Shown here: positions 10,784 to 21,088 of the stretch, piece by piece
How positions within the stretch are numbered: position 1 is the stretch's first letter
Layout of the letters: each line of letters starts with the position of its first letter
Source of the DNA: Symsagittifera roscoffensis
Taxonomy: Eukaryota > Xenacoelomorpha > Acoela > Convolutidae
NCBI RefSeq assembly: GCF_963678635.1
Contig: NC_087069.1
Coordinates: 18,140,660 to 18,204,659, forward strand
Length of the DNA: 64,000 nucleotides
Direction: 5' to 3'
Made by a program: the position numbers and the translations under genes
Notes under the pieces: model-generated
The model's database searches: none
What the model saw: only the letters and a program-made list of their open reading frames with translations
Told to the model about the DNA's origin: nothing

Positions 10784-11521
10784 CAGTGCTGATTTAAATT
10801 ATCCGGACAAAACGCGTTAAACTTGAAATTTAAAACGCATTTTTCTCAAATTGGGTTGAGTTTAGGTGAAAACTTATGAAGACAAAACTTGCTTAAAATT
10901 TTAGCAGAATTAACTTTATATAACTTGTTTTGCGAAATTCGGGCCCGAAATTTTAACCCAAAAAATGGGTCATTTGGCTTTTCTTAGTTAATCAAAAATT
11001 ACGCCGAAAATACCCGGTCGATCACAGACATAATTATATCAAAGTGAGCCCCTTACGTAGCCCAACAAACTTTAAGAAAGGGTATTTTCTCCTGAAAAAA
11101 TGCAAATTGTTTAAAAATTGTTTTTAAATAAAAAGTTGGTATCTTATATAGTAAAAAAAAGACTTTTTTTCTCTATCAAACAAAAATAAACTAAGTTATA
11201 CAATGTTTTGGAGATTATAACCTTCTTAAATTTTTTTTGTTGGGCTACGTAAGGGGCTCACATTGATACAATTATGTCTGTAATCGACTGGGTATTTTCG
11301 GCGTAATTTTTGATTAACTAAGAAAAACCAAAATGACCCATTTTTGGGGTAACATTTCGGGCCCGAATTTCGCAAAACAAATTGAACCATATTAATTCTG
11401 CTAAAATTTTAAGCAAGTTTTGTCTTCATAAGCTTTCACCTAAACTCAACCCAATTTGAGAAAAACGCGTTTTAAATTTCAAGTTTAACGCGTTTTGTCC
11501 GGTTAATATAAATCAGCACTG
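10784..11521. mobile_element. Tc1/mariner-type fold-back MITE
   Basis: Begins CAGTGCTGATTTAAATTATC and ends with its near-perfect reverse complement (GGTTAATATAAATCAGCACTG), flanked by TA on both sides (10782-10783, 11522-11523). The terminal inverted repeats are very long, about 300 bp each (left to about 11080, right from about 11222), around a short AT-rich centre, so the whole element can fold into one hairpin. The CAGTGCTG start and TA duplication are typical of Tc1-like transposons. No transposase. Confidence 0.88.
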
Positions 11522-11529
11522 TATAAGCT

Positions 11530-12029
11530 ACAAAGAAGCTGGCCGCTTTTTAAAGGTCGACCAGCACATGTTTTAACGTTGATGCAGTATCTCATTTTTG
11601 AAGTAGATAACTCCTGAAACAGTAGTAAATTTTGAGCGTTTCAACCTATTAGTTCATTCATGTTTTTTTGAAGCTCGTTGCTTCTGAAAATGTCAAAACT
11701 AGAAAATTCTTTACTATTTGTCCACCTTTGATGTTATGGTATCAGCTTTTCATGCTATTCAGCAAATTGGAAAATTTTTCCTGAAAGAGTATTTCATCAA
11801 AGGAAAAAAAGTACTTGATTTAATTGCATTTGAATGTAATCTAAACAAAAATCATATTGACGTGCCAACATACATATGAAAAAACTGCGAGAACACGAGA
11901 CGAAAAATCTCATAAGTAAACAAATGTTGTGATTGATATAGAAATCTCATTGAAAAAAAATTAATAAACAAACTATGACCTTGAACTTATAAAATGGAAC
12001 TTGAAGTTTTTTCTACAAACTTTGTTATA
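11530..12029. other. AT-rich non-coding stretch
   Basis: No gene, repeat family or regulatory signal recognised. Confidence 0.45.
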
Positions 12030-12037
12030 TGTACTAG

Positions 12038-12786
12038 CAGGAGCAAACCTAGGATTTGCTCGAAGGGGCGGGAGCGGATTTTCAAAAAAATTGAAAGTTT
12101 TGTCAATTTTTTTTAAAAATTGACCACATTGGTTTTTTATGCGCTCTGAGGACACTACTAAAACCCAATTTTGACAAGTTTTGACAAATTTTTGAAAATA
12201 AATAGGTCCAAAAAATGCCGTTTTAGACTTTTTTTGGAAAATTAAGTATATATTGGCCTTCAAAATATATATTGGTTTTACCCTTCAAAATTAGTATTAG
12301 TTGGTGCCGGAAAAAAACCTTAGGATTGGTCGGCCGAAAATGTCATAAAATAATACCAAAGGGGGATTCTTTGGTTGGTGAGGGTTCAAATTCCTAAAGG
12401 TCGACTAACAGCTGCCGCCCCTAAAACCGCTCAGGGACGGATCTAGGACTTTTTCGAGGAGGCGGGCGGATTTTCAAAAAGTTAGCGAAAATTTTGTCGA
12501 CCTTTTTTTAGGTGAACTAAATTGATTTTCCGAGCTCTGTCAAAGCAGTAAAAAGATCCTGTTTTGGTCAAATTTTCAACGTCGCAGGGAAAATTTTGAA
12601 ATGAACATGCCAAAAAATGCGTTTTGAGGCACTTTTTGGAATTTTTTTTTAAACCAAAAAATTGCATTTTTCCGGCGCGCACTCCCCCCTTGAAATTAGT
12701 TTATTTTGGCGCCAAAGACGCCTTTAGAAATATTTTAGTGTCAGTCAGCCAAAAATGGATATCTCAAATTAGTACAAAGGGGGTCG
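12038..12786 (+). mobile_element. Head-to-tail dimer of hAT-like MITE family H sharing one target duplication
   Basis: Copy 1 runs from CAGGAGCAAACCTAGG at 12038 to 'aaaaccgct' at 12430. Copy 2 begins at once with CAGGGACGGATCTAGG (12431) and stops in mid-element at 12786 after 'tacaaagggggtcg'. A single perfect 8-bp duplication, TGTACTAG, flanks the pair (12030-12037 and 12787-12794). Confidence 0.75.
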
Positions 12787-12794
12787 TGTACTAG

Positions 12795-13812
12795 ATTCAT
12801 ATGGCATCTAAAATCACACAAACTTTAATAACATCATTTTATAAGATTGTGCATTAATTTTTCAAATAATCCTCATTTTTTAAGTTGAGCTCCGTTGATC
12901 ATGCGTAACTTTTGTATACCTGTACAAAAAACTGTTGCATTGTGGCGCCAATGGTTAATCCGCTTTAATTCACCTGGGATCAAGTGGTGCAGAAGAACTA
13001 TAAAAATTGACGCTCAGAGTGAATTTAAACCTCAGCATTGTGGAAAAAAAAACAAGCTGCAAAGCAAGTTGTAATTATCTAAAATTGCGCGTATAATCAA
13101 GTCAAAATTGAAAAACTACTACCCACTAAACGAGACTAAAATTTTATTTCTGCTCCGTTTCTTACAGACAGGACCGAAACAGAGTTTTCAATAAAAAGAG
13201 AAAAAATTAAAATATAATGAAAAAAGATTGAATTGTGAAAGGGTGTTATCAGGCGGTTTGAACTATTTTTTCAGATCCACATGGGTTTTACACCAAATAT
13301 CTTAAGGACACACTAAAGAGCAGACATATATGACGTCCCATTGAGCACTAATATGAGACTTAACTAAATCAACGAGAATATTAGTTTCAGATATTTTTAT
13401 GTTATAGTAATATAGTTTTTTTTGTCCATAGTAATATAGACAAACTGGACAAACACTTCTAAAGAAAAATTACAAGAAAAACTTTTAAAAAATTTGAAAA
13501 TTTTTGTCTCATATTAGCGCTCAATGTGTCCGGGGTGTACAGGTGTATTAAGTCGCATATTTGCAAAAAAGTTTTGAAAAATTAAAAAAAAATCAAATTT
13601 CCAAAATTTTGTTTTTTGATCATTTCATAAGATCGAATGTGCGTATAATAAGACTAAAATTTTGAGCCGAAGTAAAAATCTGCTTTACTGTGTCTTGTTT
13701 ATTAAAACAAAAACAAACGCGAATTTTTCCATTTTTATATAAGCTTCCGAAACTTCGCAAAAAACAGACGTCAGAAAAAAAATATTTCGATACCGGAAAA
13801 AAAACTCATCAA
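12795..13812. other. AT-rich non-coding stretch
   Basis: No gene recognised. Around 13290-13550 two short phrases (ordering of 'gagcactaatatgagact' and 'catattagcgctcaatgtg') form a loose inverted pair that might be the ends of another small element. Confidence 0.4.
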
Positions 13813-14200
13813 AACAAAGATAGCCGGTAGCCGTTTACTGTGCGAGTAGCAGAGAACGTTCCGACCATATTTTTAACGTGTAGATTTTTTCTGCTTGAGT
13901 AAAAATATAATTTAAGGTCTTAAATTAGGCATAATTTTGCTGTTGTAAGCCTGCACGCTTGCTTTATTTGCTCGAATTAAGACAAAAGTCAAAATTTTCA
14001 AACGGATTTTTTGTCGACACTGTAAAATTTTCGGGAAATTTTTATTGTGGTTCGAATCACGACTGAAAGGGCTGTAATTTTACATATCACCCAACGCAGT
14101 CCGACGACTATTTGTGCTACCTGATTTTGCGGGGAAGTCGAAAACAAAAAAAAACATACCCGAATACAACGTTCCTCTTTATTTTTCATTGGTCGGAACA
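13813..14200 (+). repeat. Hairpin-ended repeat family B, copy B1
   Basis: Starts ACAAAGATAGCCGG, has the hairpin-like CTGTGCGAGTAGCAGAG followed by AACGTTCCGACCATA, and ends CATTGGTCGGAACAAAAA. The middle carries the family phrase 'gtggttcgaatcacgactgaaagggct' and 'acctgattttgcgggg'. Same end layout as family A but different sequence. Non-coding. Confidence 0.72.
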
Positions 14201-16495
14201 AAAAAAAACGCTCAAAAGATGAAACATTTATTAGTGTTTTCAAACTACAACAATCGGCTATAAATCGTGAAGCAATTTTCCCCTTAAATATATTCTATGC
14301 CCAATAAATATCTCGACCCGCTAGTCCACCCTTAACCACTTTCACTTTCAACCAACACCTCTAAGTTATTCTTAAACTACATCAGATTTTTTTTTCAATT
14401 CACAAAAATGTTACAGTACAAACAAAAAAAAACGAAAAGCTTCATTTCTTCAGAAACTGTGGATTAGTTTAAAAAAGGAGGTCGTAACAATTGAATTTTT
14501 TACACAGTGGCCGGCGAAATTTTTCGCTAGCCACACTAGGACGGGAAAGTTTCTTATCATTTTGAAAATTGACGTCCTTAGCCAAATTTTGAATATGTAT
14601 ACAAACTGTGATGATTTTTTGTAGAATTCGGAAGTTTTGAAAATTGTAAGCTTACGACTATTAAAAATTAATTAATTTTTCAGGCTAAAAACACATAAGC
14701 GGTAACAAATTTGTGCTGATAACTTTACCCAATTTGAAATGAGACAAACTATCTAGTCTTTTAACGCATTAATTGACGCTGAAGATATCATTTTGTAATT
14801 TTCAAACCGAGCAGCCAAAAGTTTATCAAAAAGAAAACAACTGCTCCTTTTTTATTATTTCATCAATCTCTAAAAAAATGAATTAAAAAATTTTGTCAAA
14901 AACTTCTTAATTACATCATACAGGTTGACGTGCAGCTTGAAAATTCAGGGCTCCACCCTGTTACAAGCAGACTGGTTGTATTAAAAGAAATTATGGAAAA
15001 TCTGTGCTCTAGATGGTTAGTTTCTAATCAGGTCAATTTCGAGGTGTAAATAGCGAATTTGGGCGAGAATTTTTGTGGAGTCGAAATTCTATATTTATAC
15101 ATAATGCAAAAAAAGTTACATTACGAGACGGAATTGTGCATTGGATAGGCGCACAATTTGTTTTATGTGTGAGGAATCCAGAGACAAGTCTTTAAGAATA
15201 GTAAACATTCGTCTGAACCTTCAAAGAAAACGAAAGAAACAAAGAAAATCAAAAAGAGCGTTCTTGTTGCGGAATCCGCTTAAACTTCACAAAACATACA
15301 GTTTGGCCTCGTATTGGATGCCCAAGGTTCAGAAATTTTGAGCACAAAATTAAAAGTGACCATTTTTTATTGTGTTGTTTTGATTTGAACTTTGGCTACT
15401 GCGACTATTACAGAACGCAAGCAAAAATTTTTCATTGAAATCATGAACGCAAGAATTTTTACGTCCTTCTGAAAGGTAAGCGGCAAATTAAATCAATCTA
15501 GGTTAAACTAAACAAGCCATTGTCTTGAAGTAAAACACTACCAGTTGCAAAACAATTCACTAACTACTAAACATTGTGAGAAAAAAATGAAAAGTTAAAA
15601 TTGCCAACAGATAATTAGAAAAGTGTGAAAGAACTCAATGCCATAAAAATGTTGGTGTAATTTTTTGAATAATTTTAAATTTTCGAGTTTGAAAAAAAAC
15701 GTATCGGGTTGATACTATTTGAATTTTAAGAACTGTAATAATTAACAAATTTTTTCGTAATTTTATCCCCCTTTAAAAAAATAAACTGTATTTTTTGTGA
15801 TTTTATAGTTTTTGCTGCTAAAAAGTACGAAGGAATTGAACCAAATCTAGAAAAAGTCAAAACCAAATGGCAAAAAGATACGACTGCACGTAATTATAAT
15901 CCTAAACATTTTCTAAAAATTGAAAAAAAAAGTCAACACATTTTCTATAAAAGAACTCCGTTCATTTACGGTTAAAAAATTCATTTTGTTTTCGAATAAT
16001 TTCAAAATTGAGAGTGACCAAAAGGTTTTTGTTCGACGTTCGAGGGCAGTCGGAACACTCAAGGCTTTGCACTGATACGAGCAGTCTTCTATCATTATAA
16101 AATCAATCATTGGGCTCACATTTTTTTCTTGCTTCAAATTGTTTGTAAAATATGTATCCAGTAGTTCCGACTAACATGGCCAATGCTCAAAATGGTGTTT
16201 ATTTGCTATAAGTTAACTCAAAATATGTCAAATTAAGTTTGACCTTGATTGATATCCTAAGTTAAAGTCCGGTTTCTATTCCTGGAAGAATATTACGCAC
16301 TCAAAAACTATTACTTTTCGAACTCTTGGTTTGCAAAGCGATTTGATTTTCCTATAGTTTATTTACTTTTGGTGAAATCACTTGCATTGTCACACACAGA
16401 GAGCAAACTATTAAAAGTTAATTGAGTTCAATGAGTTAGAAATTCTATTTATAAGTTACATATAATTGTGAGTCTTCTTGTGTATTTTAATTAAG
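14201..16495. other. Non-coding stretch with small family A fragments
   Basis: Fragments of the family A hairpin end (minus orientation) occur at about 14947-14975 ('cagggctccaccctg') and 16043-16086 ('ggcagtcggaacactcaagg'). A Lys/Arg-rich 66-codon frame at 15141-15341 has no recognised homology and is not called. Confidence 0.45.
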
Positions 16496-16801
16496 CTACA
16501 ATTTCATTTTTTTTGACCGTTTGAACAACCTTTTGTTCACTTCCCAACCCAAATTTCCTAATTGTTTCACCAGGAAAAGACAATCTGAAAGTTTTTCCAG
16601 GGATAAATTCAGCCTAGTGACAGTCACGTGTCTTTCATGTGTCTTTTCCCAGTCACTTTCCACCTTGCGATTAATCAAATCTTCCATTAAATCCCCCACT
16701 TTGCAACATTTAAAAATAAACAAGTAAACAGCCTGACGTGAAAAGGTAACCGACGAGTTATTAGGCCGAATTTTGATTAAAATTTCAATCGTGATCTTCA
16801 T
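16496..16801 (-). CDS. Unrecognised 101-codon ORF beside the LTR element
   Basis: ATG at 16801, stop next to 16496. Content is protein-like (VESDWEKTHERHVTVTRLNL, LEKLSDCLFLVKQLGNLGWE) and less AT-driven than its surroundings. I recognise no domain. A splice-acceptor-like 'ttcacgtcag' lies inside it. Its start codon is 30 bp from the ATTA duplication of the LTR element, so the insertion sits right upstream of it. It could be a small gene, an exon or a chance frame. Confidence 0.25.
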   Translation of the reverse strand: MKITIEILIKIRPNNSSVTFSRQAVYLFIFKCCKVGDLMEDLINRKVESDWEKTHERHVTVTRLNLSLEKLSDCLFLVKQLGNLGWEVNKRLFKRSKKMKL

Positions 16802-16831
16802 GGCTAGAGAAATGAAATGTGATTGGTTATA

Positions 16832-16835
16832 ATTA
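16832..16835. repeat. Target-site duplication, left copy (ATTA)
   Basis: ATTA immediately before the 5' LTR, repeated immediately after the 3' LTR at 28679-28682. A 4-bp duplication is usual for Ty3/gypsy integrases. Confidence 0.85.
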
Positions 16836-16950
16836 TGGAACCTGATCTAAACTACATTTTATGATTGGATAAATTAGATATTTTACCAATGTAAAGTATT
16901 TAATATTAACCAATCATGATCCATCTGACTAACAATCCACTTATTTGTAA

Positions 16951-16978
16951 GTGCTGAAATTACTTGTAATTTCAGCAC
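16951..16978. promoter_or_regulatory. Perfect hairpin in the LTR
   Basis: GTGCTGAAATTAC, a 2-base TT loop, then GTAATTTCAGCAC: a 13-bp perfect stem. The same structure is at 28384-28411 in the 3' LTR. Could act as an RNA hairpin or as a palindromic protein-binding site. Role not shown by sequence. Confidence 0.8.
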
Positions 16979-17039
16979 CAGAGAGATTTGAATTTAACTT
17001 AGAAATTAGTTGAACTCTCCCGAGTACTTCAGCAGCCGC

Positions 17040-17045
17040 AATAAA
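17040..17045 (+). promoter_or_regulatory. Putative LTR poly-A signal AATAAA
   Basis: AATAAA in the middle of the LTR. The copy at 28473-28478 in the 3' LTR would be the one used for the genomic RNA 3' end. Confidence 0.5.
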
Positions 17046-17277
17046 CCAGTATACCCTAGATCTATTGAGCCTAGCAGAGACTAGTTAAACAACCTGAGAC
17101 TAGATAGTATAAGAGTAAGATTAGGATCGGTATTAGACTAAGAAGTTGCACGAATCTATCCGGCCGAAAATAAGATAGCGTGACGAGCAGACGGTGTACC
17201 CTATCCGAAATTACTCTATGAGTTATACACCTCGGTCCTAACTCATCTGGTGCGACAACTACTTTACAACCGCAGAT

Positions 17278-20193
17278 ATGAAAAGTGCATACAATCAAAT
17301 GCCATTAGATGAACAATCGCGACGTTTAACACAATTTGTTATTGGAAACCAACAGTATGAATTCAACCGCTTATTCTATGGAATATCCATAGGACCAGCA
17401 GCATTTTCAGCTTTTATGAGCAAAATTTTTCGACCACTAATACTCAAGAAAAACGCAATCACCTATTTAGACGATGTTTTTATGCAATCACAGACAAAAG
17501 AGGAAATGTTCAATGTTTTAGAACAATATCACCAAATACTTCAGAACGAAAATCTGAAGGCCGCCCCCGATAAATCACACTTCTTTTTGACAAGAGTTAA
17601 ATTCTTAGGACATAATATAGAAAGAAAAACAATCACTCCATTGAAATCACGTATAGACGCTATTCAAAAACTCCAACCACCAACAAATAAAAAGAAAATC
17701 CAAGAATTCCTTGGAATGTTAAACTTTTTAAGCAAATATGTTTATAAAATGCAATTATATCTACGACCATTCTATAATATACTTAGACAACAAAATAATT
17801 TTGAATGGAATACAGAACATCAAGCACGATTTGAAGAAATTAAAAAACTTCTAACTGAACAAATTTCAAACACAATTCCAGATTCAAATCAACCATTTTA
17901 TGCAATGTGCGATGCTTCGAACTTTGGCATCGGCGCAGCATTATTACAATCACATAATGGTACAAATAAAATGAACCTCATATCAGCAAATTCTCGATTA
18001 TTCACTCAAGCAGAGCTACGACTCTCAACTCTAATGAGAGAATGTACAGCCATAATATATACACTAACAGAATATGAATTTCTGATACTTGGATCAAAAC
18101 ATCCCACAGTTCTATTCACAGACCATAAACCAATCATCTTTCTTTTTACACAAAAGTCTAATCCAAACCACCGAGTTTATAGATTTCAACTAATTTTAAT
18201 GAAATTCCCAAACTTACATATAGTTTGGACCGCAGGAAAAAATCTTGCATTACCAGACACCTTAAGTCGAAATACGCCACCTGAATTACTTACACGTAAA
18301 ACCACAGTTGAAATACCCAAAAATATAAAATTCTACCTTGCAGAAAATGAAACATCACCCCGACTAGAATGCAAATATGCAGTAAAAACTGACGTTGAAC
18401 AATCACAAATAAATAATTTACAACACTTCCCACTTTATTTAGATTGTCAAAATAATCACTATGAAGTTGACCTACTTGGAACATCAACTTTTAAACCAAT
18501 TCCATATTCACAATGGATAAAAAATAGCACCCAACAAAAAAGAGTAAAACAACACTCGCATAAAAAAGACCATTTTCCACTAATTGAAAAAGAAAATTTA
18601 ACTGATAAAATAAACTTATCAGGACCACAAACAAACGATTCAAAATACACAATAAATCAAGTTTTTGACCTCCATGACCCACTTGATACAATACCCTTAT
18701 CTAAATTAGAAATTGAAAACAAATTTCTCCCCCCAACAGAAACAATTACAATTTCAACATTGAAACAATACCAAAATCTTGACCCAGTAATTAGACAACT
18801 AAAATCATGGCACAAATATAAAACTAAACCCGTCAAGGCAGATACAACTATTTTAGGAAATAAAACACTCCTCCGATATTTTCGAAAATTCAATAATACA
18901 ACAAGTAACGAAAACACAGACCTTCTAGAATACAAATTAAATGAATCTACAGTTCCCTGTCTCCCTCTAAGTATGATTCTCATAGCTTTTAATATTTCAC
19001 ATACACAAAATATTAAAGGACACTCTGGATCAGAGAAAACATATTCAAATTTTATACAAAACTTTTATTTTCCAAATGCACCAATTTGGATAAAAGTACT
19101 ATGCAATGACTGTATAGTATGTCAACTAAATAAACCTTATCCAAATCAAAAACAAATAGCACAAAAACAAGACTTTAAAGGACAAAGTTTGTACTTTAAC
19201 CATCGTATCTCATTTGATACTAAAGGACCAATTTCACCCTCATCCGAAGGAAACTCCTACAGTATGGTAATTGTTGACGCATTTACACATTATGTAGCAC
19301 TTAACCCAGTACCACATTGTAAAGCTTATTATGCTTACACAACGCTTTATGAACACTGGATAGCAAAATTCGGATTACCAGAAATTTTAGTTACAGACAA
19401 CGGTACAGAATTCATAAATAATAAAATCATCACACTATGTCATCTATATAACATCAAACACAAACCACGTACATCTCACGCACCTTGGACAAACGGCTTA
19501 GTCGAAGGTATGAACCGTTCATTACAAGAATATCTCAGATGTATCATCAATGGAAATGATACAAGATATACCGAATGGTCAACAGATGTAAAACTATTTC
19601 CCTTAGCATATAATTCACAAATCACGACAACTTTAGGAATGTCACCATATGAAATGGTTTTTAACCAAAAGCCACGCAAACCAATAATGTTTACAGCAAA
19701 CTCTCATAAAAACGCACAAGGTTATTGTCAACCAAATAAAGACTCAATCTGTTATAACCTACCATTACATACACACGATGAAGATCATTTTCATCACCCA
19801 CAAATTCTTAAATTAGCCTCCGGTACACACACCGAATGGATTTTAAACAGAGATAAAAAACACAATGAAATTTATCAAAAAGTAACAAAAAAGTTGTTAC
19901 AAAGGCAAAATATTAATGAACAAATAAATTCACGCTTTACACCAGCCTCCGATTTAAAAATTGGAACATTTGTTTTAATACCCAATTTTAATACTCAAAA
20001 AGGAATTTCAAAAAAGTTACAACCCTTTCGTAAAGGACCATACCAAATAATTACAAAACCCACTGATGTCACATATAAAATCATCGACTCAGACAAAAAA
20101 GAAATCGTTCAACACCGAAATAACCTATTACCTTATTATCCAAAAGAATACGCACTCCGCGAACTAACTCAATTATATTTTTTACAGGTTTAA
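17278..20193 (+). CDS. Partial pol: reverse transcriptase (C-terminal part), RNase H, integrase
   Basis: 971 codons from an internal ATG; the frame is already coding-like from about 17257 (NYFTTADMKSAY), directly after the LTR. RT active-site YLDD is at residues 63-66, with the earlier RT blocks missing. RNase H carries D212, E255 and D282. Integrase has an HHCC zinc site (H575, H582, C612, C615), a DD35E core (D647, D707, E743) and the GPY motif at about 920-922 that marks Ty3/gypsy integrases. There is no premature stop after YLDD. The stop at 20191-20193 comes just after a UUUUUUA heptamer, with an open -1 frame continuing for 103 codons. Without gag, protease and the RT fingers the product cannot be a working polymerase. 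Confidence 0.93.
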   Translation: MKSAYNQMPLDEQSRRLTQFVIGNQQYEFNRLFYGISIGPAAFSAFMSKIFRPLILKKNAITYLDDVFMQSQTKEEMFNVLEQYHQILQNENLKAAPDKSHFFLTRVKFLGHNIERKTITPLKSRIDAIQKLQPPTNKKKIQEFLGMLNFLSKYVYKMQLYLRPFYNILRQQNNFEWNTEHQARFEEIKKLLTEQISNTIPDSNQPFYAMCDASNFGIGAALLQSHNGTNKMNLISANSRLFTQAELRLSTLMRECTAIIYTLTEYEFLILGSKHPTVLFTDHKPIIFLFTQKSNPNHRVYRFQLILMKFPNLHIVWTAGKNLALPDTLSRNTPPELLTRKTTVEIPKNIKFYLAENETSPRLECKYAVKTDVEQSQINNLQHFPLYLDCQNNHYEVDLLGTSTFKPIPYSQWIKNSTQQKRVKQHSHKKDHFPLIEKENLTDKINLSGPQTNDSKYTINQVFDLHDPLDTIPLSKLEIENKFLPPTETITISTLKQYQNLDPVIRQLKSWHKYKTKPVKADTTILGNKTLLRYFRKFNNTTSNENTDLLEYKLNESTVPCLPLSMILIAFNISHTQNIKGHSGSEKTYSNFIQNFYFPNAPIWIKVLCNDCIVCQLNKPYPNQKQIAQKQDFKGQSLYFNHRISFDTKGPISPSSEGNSYSMVIVDAFTHYVALNPVPHCKAYYAYTTLYEHWIAKFGLPEILVTDNGTEFINNKIITLCHLYNIKHKPRTSHAPWTNGLVEGMNRSLQEYLRCIINGNDTRYTEWSTDVKLFPLAYNSQITTTLGMSPYEMVFNQKPRKPIMFTANSHKNAQGYCQPNKDSICYNLPLHTHDEDHFHHPQILKLASGTHTEWILNRDKKHNEIYQKVTKKLLQRQNINEQINSRFTPASDLKIGTFVLIPNFNTQKGISKKLQPFRKGPYQIITKPTDVTYKIIDSDKKEIVQHRNNLLPYYPKEYALRELTQLYFLQV
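20178..20184 (+). promoter_or_regulatory. Candidate -1 frameshift heptamer T TTT TTA
   Basis: In the pol frame the codons are TAT TTT TTA CAG GTT TAA, so T-TTT-TTA fits the X XXY YYZ slip rule exactly and is two sense codons before the stop. The -1 frame is open past it to 20495. I see no obvious strong stem-loop just downstream. The same bases also form a polypyrimidine/acceptor-like 'ttttttacag', so use as a 3' splice site is an alternative. Confidence 0.5.
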
Positions 20194-20495
20194 AAGTTAT
20201 TCAAAATGACCCACATACGGAAAATACAACAAAGGAACAAAATGATATTCACCTCGGAAATCAAAATACAAAATCAACCACCACAAAAAACAATACAAAA
20301 AATCTAGATCAAAATACATCTCAAAAAGAAAGAAAAAATAGAAAAATGACAGAACAAATAATACCCCAAGAACAAATCGACAAATCAGAGCATAGAGAGT
20401 CTTCACGACTTAGAAATCAACCACGTAAAAATTATAAATTATTCATCCCACAATCTAAAATATTAAAGAAAGTTGAATTTCAAAAACAACTTTAA
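20184..20495 (+). CDS. Open -1 frame after pol, possible pol C-terminal tail
   Basis: The frame is open from 20124 (overlapping the pol end) to the stop at 20493-20495. Beyond the slip site it gives 103 codons, Asn/Thr/Lys/Gln-rich, with only one Met (20346). Near its end ESSRLRNQPRKNY resembles the Arg-rich tails that close many Ty3/gypsy pol proteins. It is most likely reached by -1 frameshifting, by splicing at the AG at 20186-20187, or was joined to pol before a one-base indel. No independent start is evident. Confidence 0.55.
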   Translation, partial: TGLKVIQNDPHTENTTKEQNDIHLGNQNTKSTTTKNNTKNLDQNTSQKERKNRKMTEQIIPQEQIDKSEHRESSRLRNQPRKNYKLFIPQSKILKKVEFQKQL

Positions 20496-21088
20496 TTCTA
20501 CATTTAATAATCTTTGCACCTCTGAAACATTTTACACTTTCATTTTTCAAAATAACATGCTGACAAACACGCAGCGATTCTAGTTCATAATTAGCCAATA
20601 GGATTCATCCAATCCGTCACCTTCTCTAACTCTAACACAAACCAACTAGACGAACGATATTAAACTCCAGGCATATCTATAACTATAACTTTACGACCTC
20701 CAGGTCAAAAATAAGCAAACCACTCCAACTTGACAACTAAAATAAATATCACCATAATATCATAACCCTCCCTTATCTAATAAACCAAAGATCAACAATA
20801 TTTCCCCAACTCAGCCCTCAAATACCCCCCAAACAAATATGTTAAATTAGCCTAAAGTAAAAGAACGACCATTTTAATTAGCCTAAAGTATAAAAATTTC
20901 AAAAATACCCCAGATCATTTGACAAATGAAACTAAAGACAAAGAAGACCTCCCGATCACCATAAAAATTGCCCCCAACAATTTTTCACAAAACTCAACCC
21001 ACTTGTCAAAAAACCAATAAATAATCCGACCACACTTGAAAATTGCCCCAAACAACAAAAAATATTCGATCAAGAAGTCATTTCGTAA
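20496..21088 (+). other. A/C-rich spacer inside the LTR element
   Basis: About 590 bp with no ORF of note. Contains two copies of AATTAGCCTAAAGTA 31 bp apart (20845-20859, 20876-20890). Base composition matches the element, not the host. Confidence 0.6.

Larger units (their letters stand above)
16836..17245 (+). repeat. 5' LTR
   Basis: 410 bp, TGGAACC...AACTCA. Differs from the 3' LTR at one position by my reading. It holds three CCAAT boxes in either orientation (16864-16868, 16886-16890, 16910-16914), a perfect hairpin (16951-16978) and an AATAAA (17040-17045). Confidence 0.95.

Noticed and set aside
17248..17262. TGGTGCGACAACTAC as primer-binding site
   Set aside because: TGG near the LTR fits a tRNA-primed start, but the bases also read in frame into RT and I cannot match a tRNA 3' end with confidence.
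17071..17298. Minus-strand ORF across the LTR end, repeated at 28504-28848
   Set aside because: It is the LTR read in antisense, hence the repeat; no protein-like features beyond that.
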